64,000 bases of DNA from Bacteroidales bacterium SW299 (GCA_019550975.1 SDWH01000008.1:1-64000), one strand, 5' to 3'. Counted from the stretch's first letter, positions 8,976 through 18,992 are shown. Numbers and translations: made by a program. The notes: generated by a model from the sequence alone, not told the origin.

Positions 8976-10310
8976 TTACAGGTTTCTAACACATTCCTTG
9001 AACTGTTCGCCCCGGTCTTCGTAGCTTTTGAACAGGTCGAAGCTTGCGCAGCACGGACTCAGCAGAACCGTTTCTCCCGGTTTTGCCATGCTGTAAGCGG
9101 CATCAACGGCGTCTTTCATGCTTTGCACATCGGCTGTCGGCAGGCCGAAACTGTCGAAGAATGCGTGCAGTTTTTCGTTGTGAAGTCCCAGAAATATCAG
9201 TCCGGTGCATTTTTCTTTTACCAGATCTGCTATTTCGTTGTAATCGTTCCCTTTATCTTTTCCTCCAAGAATCAGAATTGTTTTAGTCTTCATGCTTTGA
9301 AGCGCATACCAGCATGAATTTACATTGGTGGCTTTGGAGTCGTTGATATAGTCTACCCCTCTAACCCGGGCCACCTTTTCCAGTCTGTGTTCAACCCCTT
9401 TGAAGTCTTTCAGCGCTTCGCGGATGCATTCTTTCCGGATGCCTGCGATGTTTGCGGAAATTCCTGCTGCCATTGAGTTGAACAGGTTGTGGGTTCCGGT
9501 CAAAGCCAGTTCCTCTTGCTCCATGTTGAATGCAATCGGCCGGGTGAAACAAACTTTGTTCTCTTCTGAAAAAGCAGCCAGTCCGTCTTCCTTCTTCTCT
9601 GCGAACGGGAAATAGCGTCCGTGTATGCCATATTTGTGCAGCTCGCGCTGTATGATAGGGTCATCGTTCCAGAATACAAATGCGTCGTCATCCGTCTGGT
9701 TTTGTATGATGCGGAACTTGGCATCCACGTAATTCTGCATCTCATAGTTGTAACGGTCCAGATGGTCGGGAGTTATGTTCATGAGCACGGCGATGTTGGC
9801 ATGGAACTTATACATGTTGTCGAGCTGGAAGCTGCTTAGTTCAATTACATAGTAATCGTAGTTGCATTCAGCCACCTGGTATGCCAGACTTTGCCCAATG
9901 TTTCCTGCCAGTCCCACGTTCAGGCCCGCTTTCTTGAAGATATGATAAATCAGTGAGGTCGTAGTGGTTTTTCCGTTGCTTCCCGTGATGCAAATCATTT
10001 TGGCATCCGTGTATCTTCCGGCAAATTCTATTTCAGAGATGACAGGTATGCCCTTTGCTTTCAGTTTTAGAATTAGCGGCGCATCGTTCGGAATGCCCGG
10101 ACTCTTGATCGCTTCATCCGCATTCAGAATCAGTTCCTCTGTGTGTCCGCCTTCTTCCCATGGGATGTTCCTTTCGTCAAGCATCTGCTTGTATTTGTCC
10201 TTGATGAGGGAAGCGTCGGAAACAAACGTTTCAAATCCTTTTTTCTGTGCCAGGACAGCGGCTCCTGTACCGCTTTCTCCGGCTCCTAATATGACAATTC
10301 TTTTTGCCAT
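8976..10310 (-). CDS. murD: UDP-MurNAc-L-Ala--D-Glu ligase MurD
   Basis: 444 aa. Cytoplasmic ligase adding D-glutamate to UDP-MurNAc-L-Ala. N-terminal fold RIVILGAGESGTGAAVLAQ, ATP loop ITGSNGKTTTTSLIYHIF near residue 109, conserved NITPDHLDRY, and the C-terminal LLSPCCASFDLFKSYEDRG hallmark that separates MurD from other Mur ligases. Spaced 6 bp after mraY. Confidence 0.97.
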   Translation of the reverse strand: MAKRIVILGAGESGTGAAVLAQKKGFETFVSDASLIKDKYKQMLDERNIPWEEGGHTEELILNADEAIKSPGIPNDAPLILKLKAKGIPVISEIEFAGRYTDAKMICITGSNGKTTTTSLIYHIFKKAGLNVGLAGNIGQSLAYQVAECNYDYYVIELSSFQLDNMYKFHANIAVLMNITPDHLDRYNYEMQNYVDAKFRIIQNQTDDDAFVFWNDDPIIQRELHKYGIHGRYFPFAEKKEDGLAAFSEENKVCFTRPIAFNMEQEELALTGTHNLFNSMAAGISANIAGIRKECIREALKDFKGVEHRLEKVARVRGVDYINDSKATNVNSCWYALQSMKTKTILILGGKDKGNDYNEIADLVKEKCTGLIFLGLHNEKLHAFFDSFGLPTADVQSMKDAVDAAYSMAKPGETVLLSPCCASFDLFKSYEDRGEQFKECVRNL

Positions 10311-10316
10311 GGCTTT

Positions 10317-11585
10317 TTACCTTATCTTTAAAGTTATAATAGTTATCGCTGCCAGTACAATGGTTACAATCCAGAAGCGGACTGTAATTTTTGATTCGTG
10401 AAATACGCTTTGCGGGCGTGTGAACATATAGGTACAGTTCGGGTCAAGCTGCGCCATTGTTGTGCGGAAGTGATCGTGGATGGGGGTGCGCTTGAAGATG
10501 CGCTGTCTTTTTCCATGCTTCTTGCCGTACTGGAAATACTTTACTTGCAGAATGACTGAGAGATTCTCCACCAGAAAGACCCCGCAGAGAATCGGAATCA
10601 GCAGTTCTTTATGGATGATAATGGCGAAAACGGCTATAATGCCCCCAATGGTAAGGCTTCCGGTATCGCCCATGAACACCTGTGCTGGAAATGCATTGTA
10701 CCATAAGAAACCGATCAGCGCCCCGATGAATGCGCAGATGAAGATAACCAGTTCTTCGCTGCCCGGGATGTACATGATATTCAGGTATTGCGCATATTCA
10801 ATATGGCTTGATACATAAGCCAGTATGCCGAGCGTGACTCCCATGATGGCCGAATTTCCAGCCGCCATTCCGTCCATGCCATCGTTGAGATTGGCTCCGT
10901 TTGATACGGCTGTGACGACAAAGATTGTGACAAGTACGAATACAATCCACCCTGCAGCCTGTGTATGCTTTCCCATGAATCCCACGAAATCCGCATAATC
11001 CAGGTTGTTGTTCTTGAAGAACGGTATGGTCGTTTTCGTTGATTTTTCATCCTGGTTTTTATGCACAACGTCTACCACCCGTCCGTCTTGCTGTATCTCG
11101 ATGTTTTCTCTGATTACCACATCGGGGCTCAAGTAGAGGGTGAGTCCGACAATCAGTCCCAGACCTACTTGTCCGATAATCTTGAATTTGCCGTGCAGAC
11201 CTTCCTTGTCTTTCCGGAACACTTTGATGTAATCATCCAGAAATCCCAGCGTGCCGAGCCATATGGTGGTTATCAGCATCAGAATCATGTAGATGTTGTG
11301 GAGCTTGCCCAGCAGCAGGCATGGAATGAGTATGGCCACGATAATGATGATTCCTCCCATTGTAGGCACTCCCACCTTGTTGACGTTGAACGGATCAATG
11401 GATGCGTCACGTTGCGTTTCGGTGATCTGCTTCCTTTTCAGCATATTGATGAAATACTCTCCGAAGATTGCCGAAATCAGCAGGGCAAAGATGATTGCCA
11501 TCAATGAACGGAATGACACGTAGCCGAACATACGCGCCCCCGGAAAATTGATCTGCTCCAGGTATTGAAATAAATAATATAGCAT
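10317..11585 (-). CDS. mraY: Phospho-MurNAc-pentapeptide translocase MraY
   Basis: 422 aa, longer than the ~360 aa of E. coli MraY. Integral membrane enzyme that moves phospho-MurNAc-pentapeptide onto undecaprenyl phosphate to form lipid I. Conserved cytoplasmic motifs are LGFLDDYIKV, the Asp-rich NLNDGMDGMAAG and FMGDTGSLTIGG. The extra length is a soluble insertion between membrane segments (around residues 160-205, region IQQDGRVVDVVHKNQ) plus an extended segment containing the HHxxE-like FKRTPIHDHFR. Gap to murE is 24 bp. Confidence 0.96.
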   Translation of the reverse strand: MLYYLFQYLEQINFPGARMFGYVSFRSLMAIIFALLISAIFGEYFINMLKRKQITETQRDASIDPFNVNKVGVPTMGGIIIIVAILIPCLLLGKLHNIYMILMLITTIWLGTLGFLDDYIKVFRKDKEGLHGKFKIIGQVGLGLIVGLTLYLSPDVVIRENIEIQQDGRVVDVVHKNQDEKSTKTTIPFFKNNNLDYADFVGFMGKHTQAAGWIVFVLVTIFVVTAVSNGANLNDGMDGMAAGNSAIMGVTLGILAYVSSHIEYAQYLNIMYIPGSEELVIFICAFIGALIGFLWYNAFPAQVFMGDTGSLTIGGIIAVFAIIIHKELLIPILCGVFLVENLSVILQVKYFQYGKKHGKRQRIFKRTPIHDHFRTTMAQLDPNCTYMFTRPQSVFHESKITVRFWIVTIVLAAITIITLKIR

Positions 11586-11609
11586 GTCTATCCAAAAATC
11601 GCTTTACCG

Positions 11610-13070
11610 TTAATACTTTTCGTTGCTGAAAATGTCTTTTAAAACCTCTTTGTCATCAAAGTGGTGCTTTACCCCCTTTATTTCTTGGTAATTCTCGTGT
11701 CCTTTTCCGGCAATCAGAATCACATCTCCGGGTTCCGACAGCATGCACGCCGTGCGGATCGCTTCTTTTCTGTCGGCAATGCTGAGCACTTTTCTGCTGT
11801 CATCCTTGTCAAGGCCGGCCAGCATGTCGTTGATGATATCCTGAGGCTCCTCGAAACGCGGGTTGTCTGATGTAATGATGACCTTGTCGCTGCGTCTTGC
11901 CGATTCTTTTGCCATCAGCGGCCGTTTGCCTTTGTCGCGGTTTCCGCCCGCTCCTACGACGGTGATTACTTTTCCTCTTCCTCTGAGCACCTCATGGATT
12001 GTGTCGAGGACATTTATCAGAGCGTCAGGCGTATGTGCATAGTCAACGATGGCGGTATATCCTTTGGGTGATCTCAGCGCATCGAACCGTCCGGAAACAG
12101 GATGGAGTGTGCTGAGCAGCAGCAATACGTCCTCAGGCTTCTTGCCCAGGATACAGGCAGCGCCGTAAACGGCCAACAGGTTGGATGCATTGAAGCGTCC
12201 GATAAACTGCACGTTCACTTCGCGGTTATTGATGTCCATCAGCATGCCGTCAAATCCATCCTCAAGAACTTTGCCCTTGAAGTCGCAAAGCGTTCTGAGC
12301 GAATAGGAGTATACTTTTGCCTTTGTATTCTGAACCATGACCATACCGTTTCTGTCATCGGCATTTGTCAGGGCGAAAGCCGTTTTAGGCAATCCGTCGA
12401 AGAATGCCTTTTTTGCCTTCAGGTAGTTTTCGAATGTTTTGTGATAGTCCAGATGGTCGCGGGTGATGTTCGTGAAGATGCCTCCGGCGAACCGCAGCCC
12501 TCCGATACGTTTTTGGGCTATCGAGTGCGAGCTGACTTCCATGAAGGCATATTTGCAGCCTTCATCTGCCATGCGTCCCAGCAGTTTGTTCAGCGTGATA
12601 GGGTCGGGTGTCGTATGGTCGGTAGGTATGGCTTCTCCGTCGATATAATTGCATACCGTGGAGATAAGTCCGACCTTATAGCCGAATTTTCTGAACATAT
12701 TATATAATAAGGTAGCGATTGTCGTTTTCCCGTTTGTTCCGGTTACGCCTATGAGGTCGAGTTTTGAGGTGGGATCGCCGAAGAAGTGAGTCGCCAGTTT
12801 CCCTACCGCCTCTTCGGTGTCGGCCACCTGGACATAAGTGACGTTGCTGTCCGGGGAATCAGGCAGATTTTCGCACACTACGGCCGATGCACCGTTTCCG
12901 ACAGCTTTGGCTATATAGGCGTGGCCGTCTGTCTGCGTACCTTTGACGGCAACGAACAGATTGCCGGCCTTGACATTACGCGAATCTATTTCGATGCCTG
13001 TTATATCCTTTCCGGCATCTCCAAGTATTGTCTTTATCGTAATCGCTTTGAGGATCTCTTTCAGTTCCAT
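11610..13070 (-). CDS. murE: UDP-MurNAc-tripeptide synthetase MurE (meso-DAP adding)
   Basis: 486 aa. Adds the third residue to the peptidoglycan stem. ATP loop [19 protein letters not shown] near residue 112; [11 protein letters not shown] and the [15 protein letters not shown] segment are typical. The motif DNPR (in [11 protein letters not shown], about residue 410) is the known signature of ligases that use meso-diaminopimelate rather than lysine, so meso-DAP is inferred. Begins 4 bp after ftsI on the same strand. Confidence 0.97.
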   Translation of the reverse strand: MELKEILKAITIKTILGDAGKDITGIEIDSRNVKAGNLFVAVKGTQTDGHAYIAKAVGNGASAVVCENLPDSPDSNVTYVQVADTEEAVGKLATHFFGDPTSKLDLIGVTGTNGKTTIATLLYNMFRKFGYKVGLISTVCNYIDGEAIPTDHTTPDPITLNKLLGRMADEGCKYAFMEVSSHSIAQKRIGGLRFAGGIFTNITRDHLDYHKTFENYLKAKKAFFDGLPKTAFALTNADDRNGMVMVQNTKAKVYSYSLRTLCDFKGKVLEDGFDGMLMDINNREVNVQFIGRFNASNLLAVYGAACILGKKPEDVLLLLSTLHPVSGRFDALRSPKGYTAIVDYAHTPDALINVLDTIHEVLRGRGKVITVVGAGGNRDKGKRPLMAKESARRSDKVIITSDNPRFEEPQDIINDMLAGLDKDDSRKVLSIADRKEAIRTACMLSEPGDVILIAGKGHENYQEIKGVKHHFDDKEVLKDIFSNEKY

Positions 13071-13074
13071 TTCT

Positions 13075-15207
13075 TTAGTTTTTAAGTGTCAGTGTAATTG
13101 TTTGTCCTTTGCGCAAGTATGAGCCGGGCGCGATGCTTTGAGCCGTAACCTTTCCCATTCCCGAAAGCCGGACATGCAGGCCCTTGCTTTCGAGCAGGTA
13201 GACAGCATCCTTTGCCCCCATTCCTTTTACGTCCGGGACAAGCTGTTTGTTGTAGGCCGTCTGTTTCAGGTCGGCGTAATTGGTGGTATTTACGGCTTTG
13301 CCCCATATAGGCGCATTGCTTGCAGGTATCGAGCTGCTGTTGCTGTTTATGTTCAGTGCCTGAAGCACTTGTGCGGCTTCACCTATATCTCCGTTTTTGA
13401 TGTCGGGGATCAGGATTGCGGCAGAATCCTTTGCATTGCTCAGGTCAATGTACAGATGTTTGGCGTAGATCCGTTCGGCGATGCGGCTGAACACACTTCC
13501 TGCCTGTACGCCTCCCGAAGGATATCCGCCGGGATCTTCGATAGATACAATGCAGCTGTACTGAGGGTTTTCCGAAGGGAAGAAGCCGCAGAAGCTGACG
13601 AGATATTTGGTCTTTCCGCTTTTATACCCTTTGGTTCCTTGTGATATTTGCGCTGTTCCGGTTTTTCCAGACACATGAAACTGCTTGCTTCCGGCCTGTT
13701 TGGCAAGTCCTTCGGCAACCACTTTCTGCAGCATGGTCCGGATTTGCTCCAATGTCTTGTCGGAACAGATTTTCGGGTTGACGATCTCTGTCGGATATTC
13801 TTTGATGATTTCTCCGTCTTTTGATATAGCTTCCACGAACTTCGGCTTCACCATTACGCCGTTGTTGGCGATGGCATTGTAGAAGTTCAGCAGATAGATG
13901 GGCGGAAACATGGTTTCATAGCCGATGCTCATCCATGGGAGAGTTGTCTTTGCGAAATAGCTTCTTTCTTTCGGTCCGCGTATGCGCGGGCTTGCTTCTC
14001 CCACGAATCCGAGATTCAGCGGCTTGTCGATGCTCATTCTTCTCAGTCCGTCGATAAATTTCTGCGGGTTGTTTCCGTAAAACCTGTCGATGATTGTCGA
14101 TACGCCCACGTTCGACGAATATCCAAGGATGTGCGTGACATCGATTTTCCCGTATCCTCCATGATGCCAGTTCCAGTCCTTCATATTGCTTCCGTGCATG
14201 TTGACGATGCCGTTTCCCGTATCCACCACATAGTCGGGAGTGATGTATCCGTCTTCGAGCGCCACCATGATGGAGGCCGTCTTGAAGGTTGATCCGGGTT
14301 CCATCAGGTTGCTTACCGCATCGTTTCTCATTTCATAATAACTGCCGTCATTGCCCCTGCGCATGTTGACGTTGGCTCTGACTTTCCCGGTAGCCACTTC
14401 CATGACAATGGCCACGCCGGATTGCGCGTTGAGGTTCTTCAGCTGGTCGACGAGCGCTTTCTCGGCGATATCCTGCATGTCTACGTCAATGGTGGTGATT
14501 ATGTCGCATCCGTCTACGGGGGGAACATCCACAATGTCTACGTAGGTTCCTCTGACCTTTTGCCTGTGCATGGCACCATCCTTGCCTCTCAAGATAGAGT
14601 CGTAAGTAAGTTCAAGTCCGTTTTTTGCTCCCATGGTGGCATCTGCATACACGTCGCCGAGCGTGCGTGCGGCCAGCGAGCCGAAAGGCTTTTTCCGCTG
14701 GTTGTATGCCAGTTCGTGGAAGCCTCCCTTGTTCTTGTTCAGGTTGAATACGGGCAGCTTCTTCACTTCCTTGTATTCGATGTATGAGATCCGTTTCGGA
14801 TAAAGCAGGTAGTTCCGGCTTTTCTTTTTCCTTCCGTTCAGGATGTGCCGCCTGAATTCTTTCGCACTTTTGTCCGGAAATATCTGGTGCAGCCCTTCGC
14901 AGATTTCTGTCAGATGGTTCATGAGCGTTGAATCGTTTCCTGCGTTCTGCGCCGCCACAAAATCCATATAGATTCTGTATTCGGGCAGGCTGCTGGCCAT
15001 CAGCTTCCCGTCCGACGAGATGATATTTCCCCTTGTGGGCGGAATCTTCTTGGTTTCGCTCACGTAGCGGTCGGCAACCTCCATCCAGTAGCCCTTTTCC
15101 GCGAACATGATGATTATGGCTTTGACTATGACGGTTATCACAAGAATCCCCATGATGAAGATGAACCCCGTGTAACGCAGCAGTATCTTGTCTTTGTTGG
15201 ATGTCAT
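13075..15207 (-). CDS. ftsI: Septal transpeptidase FtsI (PBP3) with a PASTA domain
   Basis: 710 aa. Class B penicillin-binding protein cross-linking septal peptidoglycan with FtsW. One N-terminal membrane helix (about 10-35), a dimerisation/pedestal region, then the transpeptidase. The active-site Ser306 is in STFK (306-309), the SxN triad is S364-S365-N366, and SGKTGTAQ is the KTG box. The last ~55 residues ([20 protein letters not shown] and on) form one PASTA repeat, absent from E. coli FtsI but common in Bacteroidota and Firmicutes PBPs. Overlaps ftsL by 4 bp. Confidence 0.95.
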   Translation of the reverse strand: MTSNKDKILLRYTGFIFIMGILVITVIVKAIIIMFAEKGYWMEVADRYVSETKKIPPTRGNIISSDGKLMASSLPEYRIYMDFVAAQNAGNDSTLMNHLTEICEGLHQIFPDKSAKEFRRHILNGRKKKSRNYLLYPKRISYIEYKEVKKLPVFNLNKNKGGFHELAYNQRKKPFGSLAARTLGDVYADATMGAKNGLELTYDSILRGKDGAMHRQKVRGTYVDIVDVPPVDGCDIITTIDVDMQDIAEKALVDQLKNLNAQSGVAIVMEVATGKVRANVNMRRGNDGSYYEMRNDAVSNLMEPGSTFKTASIMVALEDGYITPDYVVDTGNGIVNMHGSNMKDWNWHHGGYGKIDVTHILGYSSNVGVSTIIDRFYGNNPQKFIDGLRRMSIDKPLNLGFVGEASPRIRGPKERSYFAKTTLPWMSIGYETMFPPIYLLNFYNAIANNGVMVKPKFVEAISKDGEIIKEYPTEIVNPKICSDKTLEQIRTMLQKVVAEGLAKQAGSKQFHVSGKTGTAQISQGTKGYKSGKTKYLVSFCGFFPSENPQYSCIVSIEDPGGYPSGGVQAGSVFSRIAERIYAKHLYIDLSNAKDSAAILIPDIKNGDIGEAAQVLQALNINSNSSSIPASNAPIWGKAVNTTNYADLKQTAYNKQLVPDVKGMGAKDAVYLLESKGLHVRLSGMGKVTAQSIAPGSYLRKGQTITLTLKN

Positions 15208-15560
15208 TTCTCTGAGTCTTTGATTAAGAACGGTGGTGTGGTTGATGTTTCAAGCGGTGTCCCTTCTGCTGTGATGTATTCTTCGATGCGCGACTGCCTG
15301 CTCCGTTCGGTCAGTTCGGACGAAACCGTGAGCGCATCATACTTTATATCGACCAGCTCTCTCTTCAGTTCGTCTATTTCGATCATTTCCTGCTGGCTGG
15401 AGTACCGGTTGTCGATGTACACGATGATGAACACCATGACCAGTATGACCAGCGTCGTTTGCCGGCGCATGATGCGTACGAGCAGCTCTCCGCCCATTAC
15501 CGTTTTCCACGTAACGTGCAGGTCCTGCTTCTGCTGTGTCTTGTCGTCTTGTCTTTCCAT
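15204..15560 (-). CDS. ftsL: FtsL-like division protein
   Basis: 118 aa. Small bitopic protein with a charged N-terminus, one transmembrane helix (about residues 34-50, TTLVILVMVFIIVYI) and a following heptad-like coiled coil (QQEMIEIDELKRELVDIKYD). This topology, and the position between rsmH and ftsI, fit FtsL, which forms a complex with FtsQ and FtsB. Sequence similarity alone would be weak. The start is 3 bp after the rsmH stop. Confidence 0.85.
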   Translation of the reverse strand: MERQDDKTQQKQDLHVTWKTVMGGELLVRIMRRQTTLVILVMVFIIVYIDNRYSSQQEMIEIDELKRELVDIKYDALTVSSELTERSRQSRIEEYITAEGTPLETSTTPPFLIKDSEK

Positions 15561-15563
15561 GTC

Positions 15564-16478
15564 TTATAATTTTTCAGCAATTCTGAGTTTTGCGCTTCTT
15601 GAACGCGGGTTCCGGCCGGTTTCCTCTTCCGAAGGCGTTATCACTTTGTTGTTGACAAGCCTGAACGGAGTTTTCCGGTTTCCGAAGAAGTCCTGTTCAG
15701 CCTTTCCCTCCACGTTTCCGGTTTTCATGATGTTTTTCACCATGCGGTCCTCAAGCGAATGATAAGTGATGACGGCCAGTCTTCCTCCCGGCTTCAGCGC
15801 GTCTGTGGCGGCATACAGCATTTCCTTAAGCGCCTCCATTTCCTGATTCACTTCTATGCGGAGTGCTTGAAACGCTTTGGCAAGCTCTTTCTTTTCTCTT
15901 TCCTTTCCGAAAAGCGGTCTGACGATTTCCAGGAAATCATTGATGGTGGCAATGTTTTTCCCCGCTCTTGCCTTGACCAGCGCTGCAGCCAGCTTGCGGC
16001 TGTTTTTCAGTTCGCCGTACAGGAAAAACAGGTCGGCGAGGCGGTCCTCCTCGTAAGTGTTCACAATGTCGGAAGCCGTCATTCCCGCCCGCTTGTTCAT
16101 CCGCATGTCGAGCTTTCCGTCGAAGCGGAAAGAAAATCCGCGTTCCGAATCGTCGAAATGATGCGATGAAACTCCCAGGTCGGCCAGAATGGCGTCTACT
16201 TCCGGCACGCCGTAATAGCGCAGGAAGTTGTGGAGGTAGCGGAAATTGCTCCGCACAAACGTGAAGCGCCCGTCGTTGATGATGTTCTTTTCAGCGTCGG
16301 CATCCTGGTCAAAACTGAACAGGCGGCTTCCTTCTCCCATATTCCGGAGAATCTCCTTTGAGTGCCCTCCTCCTCCGAAGGTTACGTCTACATAAATGCC
16401 GCCCGGATGAAGGTTCATGCCCTGTATGCTTTCATGCAGCAAGACAGGTATGTGGTAGGTTGGTTCTGTTCCGTCCAT
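15564..16478 (-). CDS. rsmH: 16S rRNA (cytosine1402-N4)-methyltransferase RsmH
   Basis: 304 aa from the ATG at 16478. Methylates C1402 in the decoding centre of 16S rRNA using SAM. The SAM-binding motif VDVTFGGGGHSKEIL follows the usual start YHIPVLLHESIQGM; later hallmarks are LADLGVSSHHFDDSERGFSF and ITYHSLEDRMVK. An in-frame TTG at 16496 would add six residues without conserved content, so the ATG is preferred. It is the first gene of the dcw operon here. Confidence 0.96.
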   Translation of the reverse strand: MDGTEPTYHIPVLLHESIQGMNLHPGGIYVDVTFGGGGHSKEILRNMGEGSRLFSFDQDADAEKNIINDGRFTFVRSNFRYLHNFLRYYGVPEVDAILADLGVSSHHFDDSERGFSFRFDGKLDMRMNKRAGMTASDIVNTYEEDRLADLFFLYGELKNSRKLAAALVKARAGKNIATINDFLEIVRPLFGKEREKKELAKAFQALRIEVNQEMEALKEMLYAATDALKPGGRLAVITYHSLEDRMVKNIMKTGNVEGKAEQDFFGNRKTPFRLVNNKVITPSEEETGRNPRSRSAKLRIAEKL

Positions 16479-16786
16479 AGTTGCCGTTTTTGTCAATTTT
16501 CCACCTTATTATAGAATTGAGCCGTAAAATTAGGCATTTCTATACAATCGGGCACCATTTTTCAGCAAGAAATTTTCCGGAAGTTATCAACACCTTGTCA
16601 GTATCCGGACACATCCGTGCCTGGCGGCGGGAAGTGCTGCGGCGTGCCTGGAAATGGCATATTCTCCGGCCTGCGTGAGAGCTTCCCGTGCCGGGGCGAC
16701 GGCTCGCTTTTTGTGTCCTGCATGTTACGGAAAAAAGAAAAACGATTTTTTTAGGCGTAGAAACTGCATTTCTTGTAAGAAAAATG
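16479..16786. other. Gene-free divergent intergenic region upstream of rsmH
   Basis: About 310 bp between rsmH (leftward) and the glsA promoter (rightward). No MraZ-like ORF is readable on either strand. 16616-16715 is GC-rich with imperfect inverted repeats, for example CGGGAAGT near 16628 against GCTTCCCG near 16681. A weak minus-strand box, TAATTTTA (16525-16532), could be the rsmH -7 element but has one mismatch and no clear -33 partner. Confidence 0.6.
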
Positions 16787-16817
16787 TGTGATTTTTCAAA
16801 GAGATGAGTTACATTTG
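16787..16817 (+). promoter_or_regulatory. Predicted Bacteroidota promoter for glsA
   Basis: A -7 box TACATTTG at 16810-16817 (consensus TAnnTTTG) and a TGTG at 16787-16790 standing for -33 TTTG, 19 bp apart. The ATG follows 18 bp later. Confidence 0.6.
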
Positions 16818-16835
16818 CAGGGTAAATGAAAGAAT

Positions 16836-17654
16836 ATGGCTGAGAAATCAATGTTTTTGGTTGATATCGACAAGGTGGTGAGGGAGAAAGCCGGAAAGAA
16901 GGCCGATCGCATTCCCCGCTTTCTCATATCATATTTGAAACGGATTGTACATCAAGATGAAATCAACGCTTTCCTGACGCGCGTGGCCGACAAGACCGGC
17001 GTTGACTTCCTGGAAGCCTGTGTGGAATACCTCGACATCAGGCTGGAAGTGGAAGGCATCGAGAATCTGCCCGCCGAAGGGTTGTGCACGTTCGTGTCGA
17101 ACCATCCGCTGGGCGGGCAAGACGGCATCGCTTTGGGATATATTTTGGGGAAACATTATGGCGGCCGCATCAAATACTTGGTCAACGATCTGCTGATGAA
17201 CCTGCATGGGCTGGCACCTCTCTGCATTCCGATCAACAAGACCGGGTCGCAGTCGCGCGATTTTCCGGCGATGGTAGAGGCGGGATTCCGTTCGGACGCG
17301 CATATCATCATGTTCCCGGCAGGCATCTGTTCGCGCAGGCAGCATGGGGTAATCAAGGACTTGCCGTGGAAAAAGACGTTTGTGACCAAGAGCGTGGAGG
17401 CGCATCGGGATGTGGTGCCTGTTCACTTCGAAGGCCGGAATTCCAATTTTTTCTACAACCTTGCCAACGCATGCAAGTTTCTGGGGATCAAGTTCAACAT
17501 AGCCATGCTGTATCTGGCAGACGAAATGTATAAGAACCGTCACAAGACATTCCGGGTGGCCATCGGAAAACCGATACCGTGGCAGACCTTCGACAAGTCG
17601 AAAACGCCTGCCGAATGGGCCGACTATGTGCGTGAACTGGTATATAAACTTTGA
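16836..17654 (+). CDS. glsA: Glycine-lipid O-acyltransferase (GlsA-like, PlsC family)
   Basis: 272 aa. PlsC-type lysophospholipid acyltransferase. The acyltransferase signature is SNHPLGGQDGIAL: the His and Asp are separated by five residues rather than the usual four. The second block FPAGICSRRQHG stands for the FPEG/EGxxS region. Paired with a GNAT-type N-acyltransferase immediately downstream (21-bp gap), it matches the glsB/glsA pair known from B. thetaiotaomicron (BT_3459/BT_3458), which makes N-acyl-3-acyloxyacyl glycine lipids that support stress survival and gut colonisation. By that model GlsA adds the second, ester-linked acyl chain. The gene order here is glsA then glsB. A role in phosphatidic acid synthesis cannot be excluded from sequence alone. 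Confidence 0.85.
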   Translation: MAEKSMFLVDIDKVVREKAGKKADRIPRFLISYLKRIVHQDEINAFLTRVADKTGVDFLEACVEYLDIRLEVEGIENLPAEGLCTFVSNHPLGGQDGIALGYILGKHYGGRIKYLVNDLLMNLHGLAPLCIPINKTGSQSRDFPAMVEAGFRSDAHIIMFPAGICSRRQHGVIKDLPWKKTFVTKSVEAHRDVVPVHFEGRNSNFFYNLANACKFLGIKFNIAMLYLADEMYKNRHKTFRVAIGKPIPWQTFDKSKTPAEWADYVRELVYKL

Positions 17655-17675
17655 ATTAAGAGAGATAAAAAATAT

Positions 17676-18665
17676 ATGGAAGAAATTATTGCGCCGATTG
17701 ACAAAGAGATTCTGAAATCGGAACTGACTGAAGATAAACGGTTGAGGTTCACGAACAAAAGCAACAACGAGATATACATTGTTACGTGGAAGAACGCGCC
17801 TAATGTCCTGAAAGAAATCGGACGTTTGAGAGAAATCGCTTTTCGTGCGGCCGGAGGCGGAACGGGCAAGCCGCTTGACCTGGACGAATACGACCTGATG
17901 GAGCATCCGTATCACCAGCTGATCGTGTGGAATCCCGAATCGGAAGAAATCCTCGGAGGCTACCGCTACTTCCTTGGCGACGAGGTGGAGTTCGACGAAA
18001 AAGGAGAACCCATCCTGGCAACCGCACACATGTTTAAATTTTCGGAGAAGTTCCTGAAAGAATATCTTCCTGCTACAATCGAGCTGGGACGTTCGTTCGT
18101 GACGCTTGAGTATCAGTCAACCCGGGCCGGCTCGAAAGGTCTGTTCGCTCTCGACAATCTGTGGGACGGGCTGGGCGCTCTTACCGTGGTGATGCCCCAC
18201 GTGAAATACCTGTTCGGCAAGATGACGATGTATCCGAGCTACAACCGTTTCGGCCGCGATATGATTCTGTATTTCCTGAAGAAGCATTTCGGTGACAAGG
18301 ACGGACTGATCATTCCGGAAAACCCGATTCTGATAGAAACCGATCCGGAGATGCTCGAAAAGCTGTTCTGCCACAATTCCTTCAAGGAAGACTACAAGGT
18401 GCTCAACACCGAAATCCGGAAGCTGGGATACAACATCCCTCCCCTTGTGAATGCCTATATGGGCCTGTCGCCCACGATGCGCATGTTCGGCACGGCGATA
18501 AACGACGGTTTCGGAGATGTGGAGGAAACCGGCATCCTCATCGCGGTGGACGAGATTCTCGAAGAAAAGCGCGTGCGCCACATCGAATCCTTCATCAAGG
18601 AGCATCCCGAGGCGCTGGACATCACTTCTTCCTTCAACGCGATAGTGGGAAGAGTCAAAAAGTAA
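17676..18665 (+). CDS. glsB: Glycine N-acyltransferase (GlsB-like, OlsB/GNAT family)
   Basis: 329 aa. Resembles the OlsB/hemolysin-like GNAT family that N-acylates amino acids with 3-hydroxy fatty acyl groups. Visible blocks are LREIAFRAAGGGTGKP, the acidic YDLMEHPYHQLIVW and the ELGRSFVTLEY strand-turn that holds the acyl-acceptor pocket in this family. A C-terminal region past residue ~250 is an extra found in Bacteroidota members. Co-transcribed with glsA; by analogy with B. thetaiotaomicron it would make N-acylated glycine, the substrate of GlsA. A terminator follows at 18690. Confidence 0.85.
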   Translation: MEEIIAPIDKEILKSELTEDKRLRFTNKSNNEIYIVTWKNAPNVLKEIGRLREIAFRAAGGGTGKPLDLDEYDLMEHPYHQLIVWNPESEEILGGYRYFLGDEVEFDEKGEPILATAHMFKFSEKFLKEYLPATIELGRSFVTLEYQSTRAGSKGLFALDNLWDGLGALTVVMPHVKYLFGKMTMYPSYNRFGRDMILYFLKKHFGDKDGLIIPENPILIETDPEMLEKLFCHNSFKEDYKVLNTEIRKLGYNIPPLVNAYMGLSPTMRMFGTAINDGFGDVEETGILIAVDEILEEKRVRHIESFIKEHPEALDITSSFNAIVGRVKK

Positions 18666-18689
18666 GCAAGTCTGCACACCCATATCCGT

Positions 18690-18730
18690 TTCAGGCGGTC
18701 TTTCCCGTTTTTCCGGGAGGGCCGCCTGAA
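18690..18730 (+). terminator. Terminator after glsB
   Basis: Arms 18690-18707 and 18714-18730 pair around a T-rich loop, with a few mismatches. It follows the glsB stop by 25 bp. Confidence 0.6.
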
Positions 18731-18779
18731 ATGCTTCATGCCCCGCCGGAAAGTTCCCGAAGCCGGCTCTATTTCTTCA

Positions 18780-18863
18780 TTCCGCATTGTGGTTTCTATG
18801 TTTCACGTTGTGGAATGCAGAAACCGCAGTGTGAAATGTATATTCCACGTTGTGGAACAAAGA
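18780..18863. repeat. Tandem palindrome array, four units, exact 21-bp period
   Basis: Units start at 18780, 18801, 18822 and 18843. The fourth is the perfect palindrome TTCCAC-GTT-GTGGAA with a 6-nt spacer; the second is TTTCAC-GTT-GTGGAA (paired in RNA by one G-U); the first and third are degenerate forms. The array ends 67 bp upstream of the -33 element of the PL8 lyase promoter. The rest of the 327-bp gap 18666-18992 holds only the terminator and promoter listed separately. Confidence 0.85.
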
Positions 18864-18930
18864 AACTCTTCCGGCATCTGGAGCTTCGTTCGGGCGTGAA
18901 ATGAAAATTCTCATTTTCTCCCTTTCAATA

Positions 18931-18961
18931 TTTCTGTTTCACCGAAGAAATGTTATCTTTG
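18931..18961 (+). promoter_or_regulatory. Predicted promoter of the PL8 lyase
   Basis: TATCTTTG at 18954-18961 matches the TAnnTTTG -7 box; TTTC at 18931-18934 stands for the -33 TTTG with a 19-bp spacer. The start codon is 31 bp downstream. Confidence 0.7.
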
Positions 18962-18992
18962 CAATTATTAATTTATTGGCAGAATCTTCGCT

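Noticed and set aside
16540-16851. 103-codon minus-strand frame at the mraZ position
   Set aside because: Read for MraZ motifs and none found; it also overlaps the glsA start.
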